Positions 1-6,857 of a stretch of DNA of 15,267 nucleotides are shown piece after piece (positions within the stretch are counted from its first letter, which is position 1; every line of letters starts with the position of its first letter). The notes beneath the pieces were generated by a model. The model was not told where the DNA came from, made no database searches, and saw nothing but the letters and a program-made list of their open reading frames with translations. The stretch comes from an uncultured Dialister sp. (lineage in GTDB: Bacteria > Bacillota > Negativicutes > Veillonellales > Dialisteraceae), in assembly GCA_900545365.1 (NCBI GenBank), contig UQYL01000031.1:1-15267 (forward strand), read 5' to 3'. Position numbers and translations under genes: made by a program.

Positions 1-17
1 GTTCGGCGACGTTGGTT

Positions 18-46
18 ATCTTATCACGGCCGCCGCTTTCCGTCAA
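18..46 (-). promoter_or_regulatory. Strong promoter reading leftward out of the window
   Basis: On the minus strand TTGACG (41-46) is followed by exactly 17 bases and TAAGAT (18-23), with TGA directly before the -10, giving an extended -10. Transcription would start near position 11 and run off the left edge, so a gene or RNA must lie beyond it. The remaining bases up to about 155 hold no gene I can recognise. Confidence 0.6.
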
Positions 47-156
47 CGGTTTTTCCCGTTTTTCTTTTAAGACAGTCTCTATCTGAAATTAGGCTGTATT
101 TATTCTTGTTTCTTCCTTTTTATGGCTGCATTTATCGGTCTTTGCTTTCGGGAATA

Positions 157-193
157 AAAGAGCGCCCGCCTTCTCGGCAGGCTCCCGCTCTTT
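157..193 (-). terminator. Rho-independent terminator of the TIGR02452 gene
   Basis: Read on the minus strand, AAAGAGC (187-193) pairs with GCTCTTT (157-163), and an inner stem GCCTGCC / GGCGGGC (one G-U pair) closes a GAGAA loop, with a GGGA bulge between the stems. TTTTATT follows. It begins about 8 bases past the stop codon of the gene at 202-1011. Confidence 0.75.
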
Positions 194-201
194 CCCGCTC
201 T

Positions 202-1011
202 TCATTTCTTTTCAAATGCCTGCCGGAAAGCCTCCCGGTTGTACCGGCCCCGCGGATCGCCGCCATACACGGCGAACACGATCCGTGAGAAAAGGGACTG
301 CCACTGCCCTGCAATGAGTACTTCCCGGAAGCGCCGGGCCATGTCTGCCGCGTCGTGGCCGAAAACGCCGCATCCCCACGCGCCCAGCGTCAAGCTCTTA
401 CATCCCCGCAGATAGGCCGCCGCGAGGAAAGCCCGCATGCGCCGCTTTATTTCTTCATCCATGGCCGCGCCATCCGGGTGGCATGCGCCGCGGACACGCA
501 GATCCGGCGCTGCCGCCGTGATGACAGCGCAGATTTTCGGATGGGGCAGCAGCCGGAAGCCCTCCTCCAACGGCGCGCGGAAGATCTCCACATGCGGGGA
601 GAAAAGAAACGCCCCATCTTCTCTGCCCCGCTGCCTGTTTCTCTCGTAAAAAGGCGCGGCTTCCGGGGAGGAAAGAGACGCGTAGAGCGTGCTCTCCCGG
701 CAGAGACATTCTTCCTGCGCCGGAGCGCCCATGAGATAGGCCCCGCCCGGCGTAAAAGCATCCGCGAAATTCAGCACTGCTCCCTCCGCATGGGCCAGTG
801 TTCCGCCGGAAACGACGGTGATCTCCGCCGCGCGGTCTGACCGGTGCGCCGCCGCTTCCCTGATGAGCGCACCATGCCCCGCTTCCGGATATTCAATACA
901 CGCTCTGATGCGGGGTGAAAATCGGTGCGCTCCGTCTTCTGTTTCATAGCCGCCCGCCGCGATGAGCGCTTCATTTTCCGCGGCGATCCGCCGCAGCTCT
1001 CTGCTCTCCAT
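202..1011 (-). CDS. TIGR02452 family protein (microbial PARG-like macrodomain fold)
   Basis: This 269-residue protein matches the TIGR02452/DUF2263 family, whose domain is related to microbial poly(ADP-ribose) glycohydrolase (PARG). The family is presumed to hydrolyse or bind ADP-ribose conjugates in the cytoplasm; the substrate here is unknown. The key stretch is near residues 80-105: NFADAFTPGG is followed by AYLMGAPAQEECLCR. In PARG-type folds the Gly-rich loop binds the diphosphate and the QEE glutamates catalyse; QEE is intact, but the usual third glycine of the GGG loop reads Ala. The glycine-rich GAWGCGVFGHD segment near residue 208 is the conserved second loop of macrodomain folds. 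The ATG is 7 bases after AGGAGG, and TATAAT lies at 1042-1047. It is monocistronic, with a terminator directly downstream. Family assignment is secure; the biochemical role is inferred. Confidence 0.85.
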   Translation of the reverse strand: MESRELRRIAAENEALIAAGGYETEDGAHRFSPRIRACIEYPEAGHGALIREAAAHRSDRAAEITVVSGGTLAHAEGAVLNFADAFTPGGAYLMGAPAQEECLCRESTLYASLSSPEAAPFYERNRQRGREDGAFLFSPHVEIFRAPLEEGFRLLPHPKICAVITAAAPDLRVRGACHPDGAAMDEEIKRRMRAFLAAAYLRGCKSLTLGAWGCGVFGHDAADMARRFREVLIAGQWQSLFSRIVFAVYGGDPRGRYNREAFRQAFEKK

Positions 1012-1041
1012 ATCGTGCCCTCCTTTTCATTTTCTTTTTCT

Positions 1042-1047
1042 ATTATA
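1042..1047 (-). promoter_or_regulatory. -10 box for the TIGR02452 gene
   Basis: A perfect TATAAT on the minus strand lies about 30 bases upstream of the start codon. The -35 region is weak (TTTCTT at 1065-1070) and overlaps the T-tract of the upstream terminator. Confidence 0.4.
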
Positions 1048-1059
1048 TGCGGAAAAATC

Positions 1060-1093
1060 GCCAAAAGAAAAAGAGGAGCCGCAGCCCCTCTTT
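1060..1093 (-). terminator. Rho-independent terminator of the PepSY gene
   Basis: On the minus strand AAAGAGGGGC (1084-1093) pairs over 10 bp, with one G-U pair, with GCTCCTCTTT (1070-1079) around a TGCG loop. TTTTTCTTTT follows at 1060-1069. It starts about 7 bases beyond the stop codon at 1101. Confidence 0.85.
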
Positions 1094-1100
1094 CATTCAC

Positions 1101-1637
1101 TTACCAGAAATTCTTTCTCTCCGCTTTCCATTCCAGGAATTCCCCGGTCACTGCGTCGATCTCGAATTCATATTCATAGCCGTCATAGAAAATTTCCCCT
1201 TCAAAGGTGGGACGACCGTGCGAACGGTCTCTCTTCAGGTGGAGATTGCGTTCCGTCGCGCCTTCTACCCGCGCCAGCGCCTTGGCCGCGGCGTCTTCAT
1301 AGGAGATCATCTGCTGCCCCGCCTCGCTGCGGTAACCCCGGCCGCGGCGGTGCACTTCATAATCCGATTTCAGGATCTCTCCGTCTTCCCGGGCGATATC
1401 GTAATCATATTCCCGGTCGCCTGCGTAGAATTCCACTTCATAGATCAGACGTCCGTCATCAAAGTCCGGACGCGCGCGGACATAATCCACATCGGACGCC
1501 GCAAGTCCCGCATGTTCGATCGCGATGGACTTCGCCTGCTCTTCCGTAATCGCAGCGCTCGCCACACCCATGCCGCCGGCCGTCAGAGCCAGCGCAGCCG
1601 CAATACCGACAGACCATTTCAGGAAATTCTTTTTCAT
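1101..1637 (-). CDS. Exported protein with two PepSY domains
   Basis: The 178-residue product begins with a Sec signal peptide: MKKNFLK, a hydrophobic stretch, then a Ala-X-Ala type cleavage site (ASA, residues 26-28). Two PepSY (PF03413) repeats follow, about residues 31-92 (start ITEEQAKSIAIEHAG; end YDYDIAREDGEILKSD) and 110-172 (start ISYEDAAAKALARV; end YEFEIDAVTGEFLEW). PepSY domains occur in propeptides and secreted protease regulators; stand-alone double-PepSY proteins are common in Firmicutes and their role is not well defined. The protein is strongly charged and has no other domain. The start ATG sits 4 bases after GGAGGTGG (1642-1649). An extended -10 promoter and direct repeats lie upstream, so it is probably a regulated single-gene unit. 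Confidence 0.88.
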   Translation of the reverse strand: MKKNFLKWSVGIAAALALTAGGMGVASAAITEEQAKSIAIEHAGLAASDVDYVRARPDFDDGRLIYEVEFYAGDREYDYDIAREDGEILKSDYEVHRRGRGYRSEAGQQMISYEDAAAKALARVEGATERNLHLKRDRSHGRPTFEGEIFYDGYEYEFEIDAVTGEFLEWKAERKNFW

Positions 1638-1684
1638 GATTCCACCTCCATAGAAAATGTTTAAATGCTTTATTCTTTGTATTA

Positions 1685-1713
1685 ATTATATCAGAACTAA
1701 ATAGAGATGTATA
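1685..1713 (-). promoter_or_regulatory. Extended -10 promoter of the PepSY gene
   Basis: On the minus strand TATAAT (1685-1690) is preceded by TGA (1691-1693), an extended -10. TATACA (1708-1713) lies 17 bases upstream and matches four of six -35 positions. Two TTTACA direct repeats sit just upstream (1723-1739). Confidence 0.6.
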
Positions 1714-1722
1714 GATATATCT

Positions 1723-1739
1723 GTAAATATAATGTAAAT
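1723..1739 (-). promoter_or_regulatory. Candidate response-regulator site (two TTTACA repeats)
   Basis: On the minus strand TTTACA occurs twice, with start points 11 bases apart (5-base spacer), immediately upstream of the -35 box of the PepSY gene. OmpR/PhoB-type response regulators bind direct hexamers with an 11-bp period; the arrangement resembles a Bacillus PhoP box. The region is AT-rich, so chance is possible. Confidence 0.3.
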
Positions 1740-1819
1740 TCTTTTCTCGCATTTCTCACGGAAATCTTGCGGGCTCTTGCGAGATGCGGCGCGTTTTTCC
1801 TCCGGCGCTTCCCGATGAA

Positions 1820-1883
1820 CGGCGCTCAACGAGAAGCGCTCGTTTCCCGGCGGCTTTTCATTGAGCGCCGCTTTTGTATTTTT
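1820..1883 (+). terminator. Structured terminator-like element, possible 3' end of a small RNA
   Basis: CGGCGCTCAA (1820-1829) and TTGAGCGCCG (1861-1870) form a perfect 10-bp outer stem enclosing a second hairpin, AACGAG / CTCGTT, and TTTTGTATTTTT follows on the plus strand. No plus-strand gene precedes it. A plus-strand TATAAT at 1728-1733 could start a transcript of about 140 bases ending here, roughly 95 bases before the lysR start codon. Confidence 0.5.
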
Positions 1884-1886
1884 CGC

Positions 1887-1928
1887 TGATATATAAGAAA
1901 ATTTGATTAATGCACAGTATTTCATTAA
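1887..1928 (+). promoter_or_regulatory. lysR promoter with inverted-repeat operator candidate
   Basis: TGA followed by TATATA (1887-1895) makes an extended -10. Just downstream of the predicted start site, TTAATG (1907-1912) and CATTAA (1923-1928) form a perfect inverted repeat with a 10-base spacer, a layout suited to autorepression by a LysR-type regulator. No convincing -35 box is seen. Confidence 0.35.
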
Positions 1929-1978
1929 AATAATAAATATAAAATTCATTTCTCATTTCCCGGAAAGGAGGGGATCTG

Positions 1979-2905
1979 ATGCTGAATTTCAGAGCAAAAA
2001 CGTTTCTCTGCGCATGCAAACACATGAATTTCACCAACGCCGCGGCAGAGCTCGGCATTTCTCAGCCCGCGGTGTCGCAGCACATCCGCCGTCTGGAAGA
2101 AGATTACGGAGTAAAGCTTTTCAGCTACGAAGGGAAGCGGCTGCGCCTCACGCCGGAGGGCCAGCTGGTGCTGAACGCGGTGCAGACCATGAATAACGAC
2201 GAGCACATTCTGCGCCAGCGCATCGGCGCCATGCAGACGAACCGCCAGATGTACTGTTTCGGCGCGACTCACACCATCGCCGGGTACATGATCGCCGGCC
2301 GGCTCGCGCCGTTTCTCCGGAACAACCCCGACTGCAACATGCACATTTATATCGCCGACACGGAAAAGCTCCTGAAGGACATCGACGAAGGACAGATCGA
2401 TTTCGCCATCGTGGAAGGCTTCTTCGATCACTCCCGCTACGAGACGCTGCCCTTCTCCACGGAAACTCTCCTCTGCGTGTGCGGCCCGGCCTACGACATT
2501 CCCGACGAAGTCTCCACGGAAATGCTCTTCCGCCACCGCCTCATCGCCCGCGAAAAAGGCGCGGGCGCGCGGGAGCTCCTCGACCGTGCTCTCGCCACGA
2601 TCAACTGCTCTGTGGATTCCTTCGCGAGCCATGTCATCGTGGGCATGCCGCGGGTCATGAAAGAACTCACCATGCAGAACTGCGGCCTCGCTTTTCTCTT
2701 CGAGAGCGCTGTCAAAGAAGAGCTTCGCACGGGCCGCCTCCGCCGGGTGAAAGTAAAAAATCTGGAACCCACATACAGCTTCACTTTCCTCTGGAAATCA
2801 GGCAGCATGTACCGGGAAGACTTCCTCCGCATGTACCGGCAGCTCTCCGGACGGGACGCGCCGGACGGCTTCGTTCCTCCGCTTCGCAAAGGAGAACCAT
2901 CATGA
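1979..2905 (+). CDS. LysR-family transcriptional regulator
   Basis: The 308-residue length is typical of the LysR family. The N-terminal winged helix-turn-helix covers about residues 1-60, with the diagnostic segment NFTNAAAELGISQPAVSQHI (about 17-36) followed by LEEDYGVKLF and LTPEG. A linker helix leads into the periplasmic-binding-like effector domain (about 90-295). The ATG lies 7 bases after AAGGAGG. Its stop codon overlaps the asparaginase start (ATGA, 2902-2905), so the two are co-transcribed and translationally coupled. That arrangement suggests it regulates asparagine or aspartate use, but this is inference; most LysR regulators are divergent from their targets, and here the divergent neighbour is the PepSY gene. 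The effector is unknown. Confidence 0.93.
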   Translation: MLNFRAKTFLCACKHMNFTNAAAELGISQPAVSQHIRRLEEDYGVKLFSYEGKRLRLTPEGQLVLNAVQTMNNDEHILRQRIGAMQTNRQMYCFGATHTIAGYMIAGRLAPFLRNNPDCNMHIYIADTEKLLKDIDEGQIDFAIVEGFFDHSRYETLPFSTETLLCVCGPAYDIPDEVSTEMLFRHRLIAREKGAGARELLDRALATINCSVDSFASHVIVGMPRVMKELTMQNCGLAFLFESAVKEELRTGRLRRVKVKNLEPTYSFTFLWKSGSMYREDFLRMYRQLSGRDAPDGFVPPLRKGEPS

Positions 2906-3870
2906 AAAAGATCCGCATCATTTCCACAGGCGGCACCATCGCCATGCGCATGGACCCCGCTTCGGGCGGCCTTGTTCCCGCGGCGTCGGGCGAAGAACTG
3001 GCCGCCTCCGCGCCGGGCCTCGCGGAGATCGCTGACATCTCTGTCACGGAATTTTCCAATATTCCCAGCGAATTTATGACGCCGGAAAAAATGCTCGCCC
3101 TCGCCCGCGCCATTGACAGCCTGGCTGAGGAAGCGGACGGATTCGTCGTCACCCACGGCACGGACACCATGGAAGAAACGGCGTTTCTCCTGGAGACCGT
3201 GCTCCGCACGGAAAAGCCCGTCGTCCTCACGGGAGCCATGCGTGGCGCGTCTGCCCCTTCCGCCGACGGTCCGGCCAATCTTCTCGCCGCCGTGCGCGCC
3301 GCCGCCGATGACCGGGCAAAAGGCGCCGGCGTCCTCATCGCCATGAATGACCTCCTCCTTCCCGCGGGAGACGCGGAGAAGACCCACGCTACTTCGACGG
3401 CCGCCTTTCAGTCGCCCCTCTGGGGCCCCGCGGGAGCCGTCTCCGGCGGGCGGATCCTCTGGGGCCGCCTCCCTGTCCGCAGGCCCCGCATCCATCCCGA
3501 CCGCCTCGCCGGGCCGGTGTGGCTCGTGAAATGCGCCGCAGGAACAGAAGCGGATATCTTCCGCGCGGCAGCAGACAGCGGAGCCGCCGGCATCGTCGCC
3601 GAAGGATTCGGCTGCGGCAACGTCCCCCTTACGGCAGACGAAGGCATGCGGTACGCCCTCGCCAGAGGCGTCCCTGTCGTCCTTGTGAGCCGCACTCTCC
3701 GGGGAAGCGTGGAAAAGGAATACGGTTACGAAGGCGGCGCGGCCTCTCTCGAACGGGCAGGCGTCATCCTCGGCGGTACTCTCTCCGGTCAGAAAGCACG
3801 GCTCCTCCTTATGGCCGCTCTCGGCGCGGGCTTTTCCGGGGAAGCGCTCCGGGAAATTTTCCGGGAATAA
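2902..3870 (+). CDS. L-asparaginase, cytoplasmic (type I/II fold)
   Basis: It hydrolyses L-asparagine to L-aspartate and ammonia. The 322-residue protein carries both threonine-amidase signatures: STGGTIA with nucleophile Thr12 and VTHGTDTMEETAF with Thr87-Asp88. Ser56 and Lys160 (in GDAEKTHATS) complete the usual active site, and the FQSP and GFGCGN segments match the family. No signal peptide is present, so the enzyme should be cytoplasmic. An in-frame open frame extends upstream to 2479, but the ATG at 2902 is preferred: AAAGGAG lies 7 bases before it, the protein begins exactly at the family N-terminus, and it overlaps the lysR stop by four bases. A GGGAAATTTTCC motif like the repeats at 9513-9704 occurs near the 3' end. 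Type I versus II cannot be decided from sequence alone. Confidence 0.93.
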   Translation: MKKIRIISTGGTIAMRMDPASGGLVPAASGEELAASAPGLAEIADISVTEFSNIPSEFMTPEKMLALARAIDSLAEEADGFVVTHGTDTMEETAFLLETVLRTEKPVVLTGAMRGASAPSADGPANLLAAVRAAADDRAKGAGVLIAMNDLLLPAGDAEKTHATSTAAFQSPLWGPAGAVSGGRILWGRLPVRRPRIHPDRLAGPVWLVKCAAGTEADIFRAAADSGAAGIVAEGFGCGNVPLTADEGMRYALARGVPVVLVSRTLRGSVEKEYGYEGGAASLERAGVILGGTLSGQKARLLLMAALGAGFSGEALREIFRE

Positions 3871-3885
3871 ATTCCCATTTCCTTC

Positions 3886-3914
3886 TTGACAAGCCGCGGA
3901 AAATACCATATACT
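3886..3914 (+). promoter_or_regulatory. Promoter of tRNA-Ser
   Basis: A consensus TTGACA (3886-3891), a 17-base spacer and TATACT (3909-3914) predict a start near 3921, about 55 bases before the mature tRNA 5' end. This is one of the clearest promoters in the window. Confidence 0.8.
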
Positions 3915-3975
3915 GTCAAAGTATCATTCATACGGAATCAAATAAGAGCACATTGTGCAGAAGATTCATCCATCT

Positions 3976-4067
3976 GGAGAGGTGTCCGAGTGGTTGAAGG
4001 TGCATGATTGGAAATCATGTTGACGGCGAATACCGTCACGGGGGTTCGAATCCCCCTCTCTCCGCCA
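3976..4067 (+). tRNA. tRNA-Ser (anticodon GGA)
   Basis: A complete class II tRNA including an encoded CCA. The acceptor stem GGAGAGG (3976-3982) pairs with TCTCTCC (4057-4063) with a terminal G-U. The anticodon stem is CATGA/TCATG with loop TTGGAAA, so the anticodon is GGA (4010-4012), reading UCC and UCU. A long variable arm, TGACGG/CCGTCA, identifies serine. The T arm is GGGGG-TTCGAAT-CCCCC, and the discriminator is G. It has its own promoter and terminator. Confidence 0.97.
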
Positions 4068-4075
4068 GAATGATC

Positions 4076-4101
4076 AGCCCGCTTATGAGCGGGCTTTTTT
4101 A
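4076..4101 (+). terminator. Rho-independent terminator of tRNA-Ser
   Basis: AGCCCGC (4076-4082) and GCGGGCT (4089-4095) form a perfect 7-bp stem around TTATGA, followed by a run of six T. It begins 8 bases after the tRNA CCA end. Confidence 0.9.
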
Positions 4102-4315
4102 TTGCTCTTCTGGCCGGGCAGCGGTTTCGCGCGGGAAGAGACATCTGTACCGGGCAGATGAAAGATTCTCAGGCGGTGCGGGCGCAGGCGATACAAGTAC
4201 CGGCCTACAGACGGGCGGAGCTTCCCCGAAAAATGAAATGAATGGCGATGATATCATATGCCGGAAAAACAGAATACCGTGATTTCCCCAACAGGAAACG
4301 GTTTCCGAACACGCA
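4102..4315. other. Intergenic stretch without a recognised gene
   Basis: No credible gene is seen between the tRNA terminator and the TRAP terminator. It contains a weak hairpin CATCTG/CAGATG (4142-4160) and a perfect 13-base palindrome GGAAACGGTTTCC (4294-4306). No duplicated tRNA 3' end or integrase remnant is visible, so there is no sign of an integration site. Confidence 0.4.
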
Positions 4316-4343
4316 AAAAGCAGCCTCTTTCGAGACTGCTTTT
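4316..4343 (-). terminator. Terminator of the TRAP transporter operon (bidirectional)
   Basis: A 12-bp stem (4316-4327 with 4332-4343, one G-U pair) closes a GAAA tetraloop on the minus strand and is followed by TTTTT. It begins 4 bases past the permease stop codon. The plus strand also ends in TTTTGTTTTTATTT, so it can work in both directions. Confidence 0.88.
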
Positions 4344-4347
4344 GTTT

Positions 4348-6324
4348 TTATTTGGCTGCTTTTTTCTTCCGCAGGTACTGGAAGACCGCGACAGCCGCAA
4401 GGATGCCGATGCCGGCGATATCGGTGATCCCCGCCGGATCGATGAGGAGCAGGCCGCCCGCGAGGAGCAGGGCTCTTTCGATCCACCAGGCTTTGGTCAC
4501 GAACTGGCCGATCATGGCGGCGGATACGCCTACCATGCCGATGATGGCAGTCAGTGTGGTGTGAATGACGTCCAGGAACGTGGCGTCAATGCCGAGCATG
4601 GCCGGGGAGAGCACGAACATGTAGGGGATGATGAAGGCGGCGATGCCGAGTTTGGAGGCATTGATGCCGGTCTTGATGGGATTGCCGCCGGAAATGGCTG
4701 CGCCCGCAAAGGCCGCGAGAGCGACCGGAGGCGTGATATCGGCGATGATGCCGAAGTAGAAAACGAACATATGGGCCGCGAGGATCGGCACGCCCAGAGA
4801 GATGAGGGCCGGAGCGGCGATGGTGGAGGTGATGACGTAGTTTGCCGTGGTGGGCACGCCCATGCCCAGGATCAGGGAAGTGATCATGGTGCAGAAGAGG
4901 AGCAGCATGAAGGAGCCCGCAGAGAGATCGACCAGAGCGGAAGCCAGTTTCAGGCCGACGCCGGTCTTGGTGACGACGCCGATGATGATGCCTGCCGCCG
5001 CGCAGGCGATGAGGACGCCGAGCGCACCCCGCGCGCCTTTGATGAGGCCGTCCACAATATCACGCCAGCTCATGCGCGTATTGGCGCGGAGCATAGCCGT
5101 CGCGATGGAGATGACGATGCCCGCGAGAGCCGCCTTCATCGGGGTGTAGCCCGAGGAGAGGAGGCCGATGATAGCGATGAGCGGAATGGCCAGATGCCCT
5201 TCTTCTTTCATGATCTTCCCGAAGGGAGGCAGAAGGCTTCTGGGGGTGCCCTGGAGGTTTTCCCGCTTCGCTTCGAAATGGACGCCCAGGAATACGCCGA
5301 GGAAGTAGAGGATGGCCGGGATGACCGCGGCTTTCACGACTTCCATGTAGGGAATGCCGACGAATTCCGCCATGAGGAAGGCGGCCGCGCCCATGATAGG
5401 CGGCATGATCTGGCCGCCGGTGGAAGCCGCCGCTTCGACGGCGCCGGCGAAGTTCTTGCTGTAGCCGAGCTTCTTCATCATGGGAATGGTGAAGGCGCCG
5501 GAGCCGACGACGTTCGCCACGGAGCTGCCGGAGATGGTGCCTTCGAGGGCGCTGGAGAGGACGGCGACTTTTGCGGGGCCGCCGGATGCCCAGCCCGCGA
5601 TGGCATTGGCGATGTCAATGAAGAATTTCCCCAGGCCCGTCTTTTCGAGGTAAGCCCCGAAGAGGATGAAGAGGAAGATAAAGGTAGAGGAAACGCCCAT
5701 GGGGATGCCGAAGACGCCTTCCGTGGTGAAGAAGAGGTGCCCCACCATCTGGTCGAGGTTCAGTCCTCTGTGCGCCAGCGGGCCCGGCATGTAGGGGCCG
5801 AAGAAGCCGTAGCCGAGGAAGCAGAGCACGACGATGACGATGGGCAGGCCCACGATGCGGCGGGCCGCTTCGATGACCATGATGATGCCCAGAGCGCCGA
5901 TGACGGTATCCGCCGGAGTGACGGTGCCCGCGCGGAGGATGAGCTCCTGATAGTTCAGGAGGATGTAGACCGGCGGAATGATGGCCACCAGAGCCAGCAG
6001 AAGGTCAAGGGGATGGACATTGCCGCCTCTCACCCAGGACCGTTTGGTCGGGCAGAGGAGGTAGACCAGGGAAATGCCGAAGGAGAGATGGACAGCGCGC
6101 TGGAGCATCGCGTCCATGACACCGAAGAAGCCCGTATAGATCTGGAACAGGGAGAAGCAGATGCAGATGACTGCGATAAATTTTCCCCATATCCCGGTGT
6201 AATCCATGGTATTGGATTCTTTATCGAGTTCTTTCAGTTTCTGCTGGAGCGCCTCGTCCATGACGACGTCGTCTTCTGGCGGCGGCATCCCCGGCGAAAT
6301 CTTATTCTTATTCATTTCTTCCAA
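4348..6324 (-). CDS. TRAP transporter fused permease (4TM/12TM, TAXI type)
   Basis: This inner-membrane protein of about 658 residues is a fusion of the small DctQ-like and large DctM-like subunits, as is usual for TAXI-type TRAP systems. A hydrophilic N-terminus (about 45 residues) is followed by four helices (about 48-180) and then the 12-helix DctM part, with the conserved EGTISGSSVANVVGSG and ASTGGQIMPPIMGAAAF segments near residues 262-320 and MGVPTTANYVITSTIAAPAL further on. It uses an ion gradient to import the ligand delivered by the binding protein at 6930-7904. Start choice: AGGAG (6334-6338) overlaps the stop codon of the upstream gene. A TTG at 6322-6324 has a 9-base spacing, whereas TTG at 6333 is too close and the first ATG (6315) is 18 bases away. 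The ligand is not predictable. Confidence 0.92.
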   Translation of the reverse strand: MEEMNKNKISPGMPPPEDDVVMDEALQQKLKELDKESNTMDYTGIWGKFIAVICICFSLFQIYTGFFGVMDAMLQRAVHLSFGISLVYLLCPTKRSWVRGGNVHPLDLLLALVAIIPPVYILLNYQELILRAGTVTPADTVIGALGIIMVIEAARRIVGLPIVIVVLCFLGYGFFGPYMPGPLAHRGLNLDQMVGHLFFTTEGVFGIPMGVSSTFIFLFILFGAYLEKTGLGKFFIDIANAIAGWASGGPAKVAVLSSALEGTISGSSVANVVGSGAFTIPMMKKLGYSKNFAGAVEAAASTGGQIMPPIMGAAAFLMAEFVGIPYMEVVKAAVIPAILYFLGVFLGVHFEAKRENLQGTPRSLLPPFGKIMKEEGHLAIPLIAIIGLLSSGYTPMKAALAGIVISIATAMLRANTRMSWRDIVDGLIKGARGALGVLIACAAAGIIIGVVTKTGVGLKLASALVDLSAGSFMLLLFCTMITSLILGMGVPTTANYVITSTIAAPALISLGVPILAAHMFVFYFGIIADITPPVALAAFAGAAISGGNPIKTGINASKLGIAAFIIPYMFVLSPAMLGIDATFLDVIHTTLTAIIGMVGVSAAMIGQFVTKAWWIERALLLAGGLLLIDPAGITDIAGIGILAAVAVFQYLRKKKAAK

Positions 6325-6336
6325 GTAGATCAACTC

Positions 6337-6849
6337 CTAATGTATTTCTTTTTTCATCCGATATCCCTGCCAGAGGGGGGCCACGTAGAGATGGAGCTCG
6401 CTGCCGAGGGGCATGGCTTCATCCAGCGGCCACTCTTCACTGCCCACAGTGAGGACGCCGTGATTGATGACGCCGTTCCGCAGGGAGAAATCAGGCAGAC
6501 GCCTGTCCATGTCGTCCATAATGAACCATTTGCCTTCCCGCCGGAAATGCCCGTCTCCCGCGAGGTAGGGAAGCCCCGCGCCGAAGGCCTGGTAGCGAAG
6601 AGATTTCAGGAGGAAACCGTCCGCGCTGTCATTGATGAGGAACCGTTCTTCGATGGGCGTCCGCATGGCGGAATGCATGTATCGGAGGGTGAACTCCATG
6701 CCCGGCGCGGCAGGCCGGATGAAGAGCCAGCCGTCCTTCGTCTGCCCGAAGAGGAAGGGCGATGCGAGAACCGCCGCTGCCGCGGAGAGCGCGAGCAGAA
6801 GAAAGGCGGCCGCCGCGGCGGTGCATTTTTCATATAATAAGGATTTCAT
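6337..6849 (-). CDS. DUF1850 protein of the TAXI TRAP system
   Basis: The 170-residue protein matches DUF1850 (PF08905), a family found almost only beside TAXI-type TRAP transporters, usually between or next to the binding protein and the fused permease, as here. It has an N-terminal hydrophobic segment (about residues 9-31) that works as signal anchor or signal peptide, then the family core beginning YMHSAMRTPIEERFLI and ending LYVAPLWQGY. It is probably an extracytoplasmic accessory factor; its mechanism is not known. The ribosome site is odd: AAAGGAG lies 39 bases before the ATG, with an 8-bp hairpin between them. The gene is 80 bases after the binding-protein gene and 12 bases before the preferred permease start. 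Confidence 0.85.
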   Translation of the reverse strand: MKSLLYEKCTAAAAAFLLLALSAAAAVLASPFLFGQTKDGWLFIRPAAPGMEFTLRYMHSAMRTPIEERFLINDSADGFLLKSLRYQAFGAGLPYLAGDGHFRREGKWFIMDDMDRRLPDFSLRNGVINHGVLTVGSEEWPLDEAMPLGSELHLYVAPLWQGYRMKKEIH

Positions 6850-6857
6850 GGATGCAC

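Noticed and set aside
45..68. Plus-strand terminator AACGG/CCGTT near the left edge
   Set aside because: The stem is only 5 bp with a T-rich loop and overlaps a much better minus-strand promoter.
1707..1889. Small plus-strand 60-codon frame in the PepSY-lysR intergenic region
   Set aside because: No ribosome site, no recognisable domain, and it covers the hairpin element; a non-coding reading fits better.
2491..3909. A 472-codon minus-strand frame opposite lysR and asparaginase
   Set aside because: It mirrors two well-supported genes, has no domain or ribosome site, and is a GC-driven shadow.
3976..4347. Integration site at tRNA-Ser
   Set aside because: The tRNA is intact, its terminator follows immediately, and there is no integrase or duplicated 3' tRNA end in the window.
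4258..6837. An 859-codon open frame on the plus strand across the TRAP permease and DUF1850 genes
   Set aside because: It is antisense to two clear transporter genes, its product is a low-complexity Asp/Glu/His/Arg-rich sequence with no domain, and it has no ribosome site. High GC at third codon positions of the real genes explains it.
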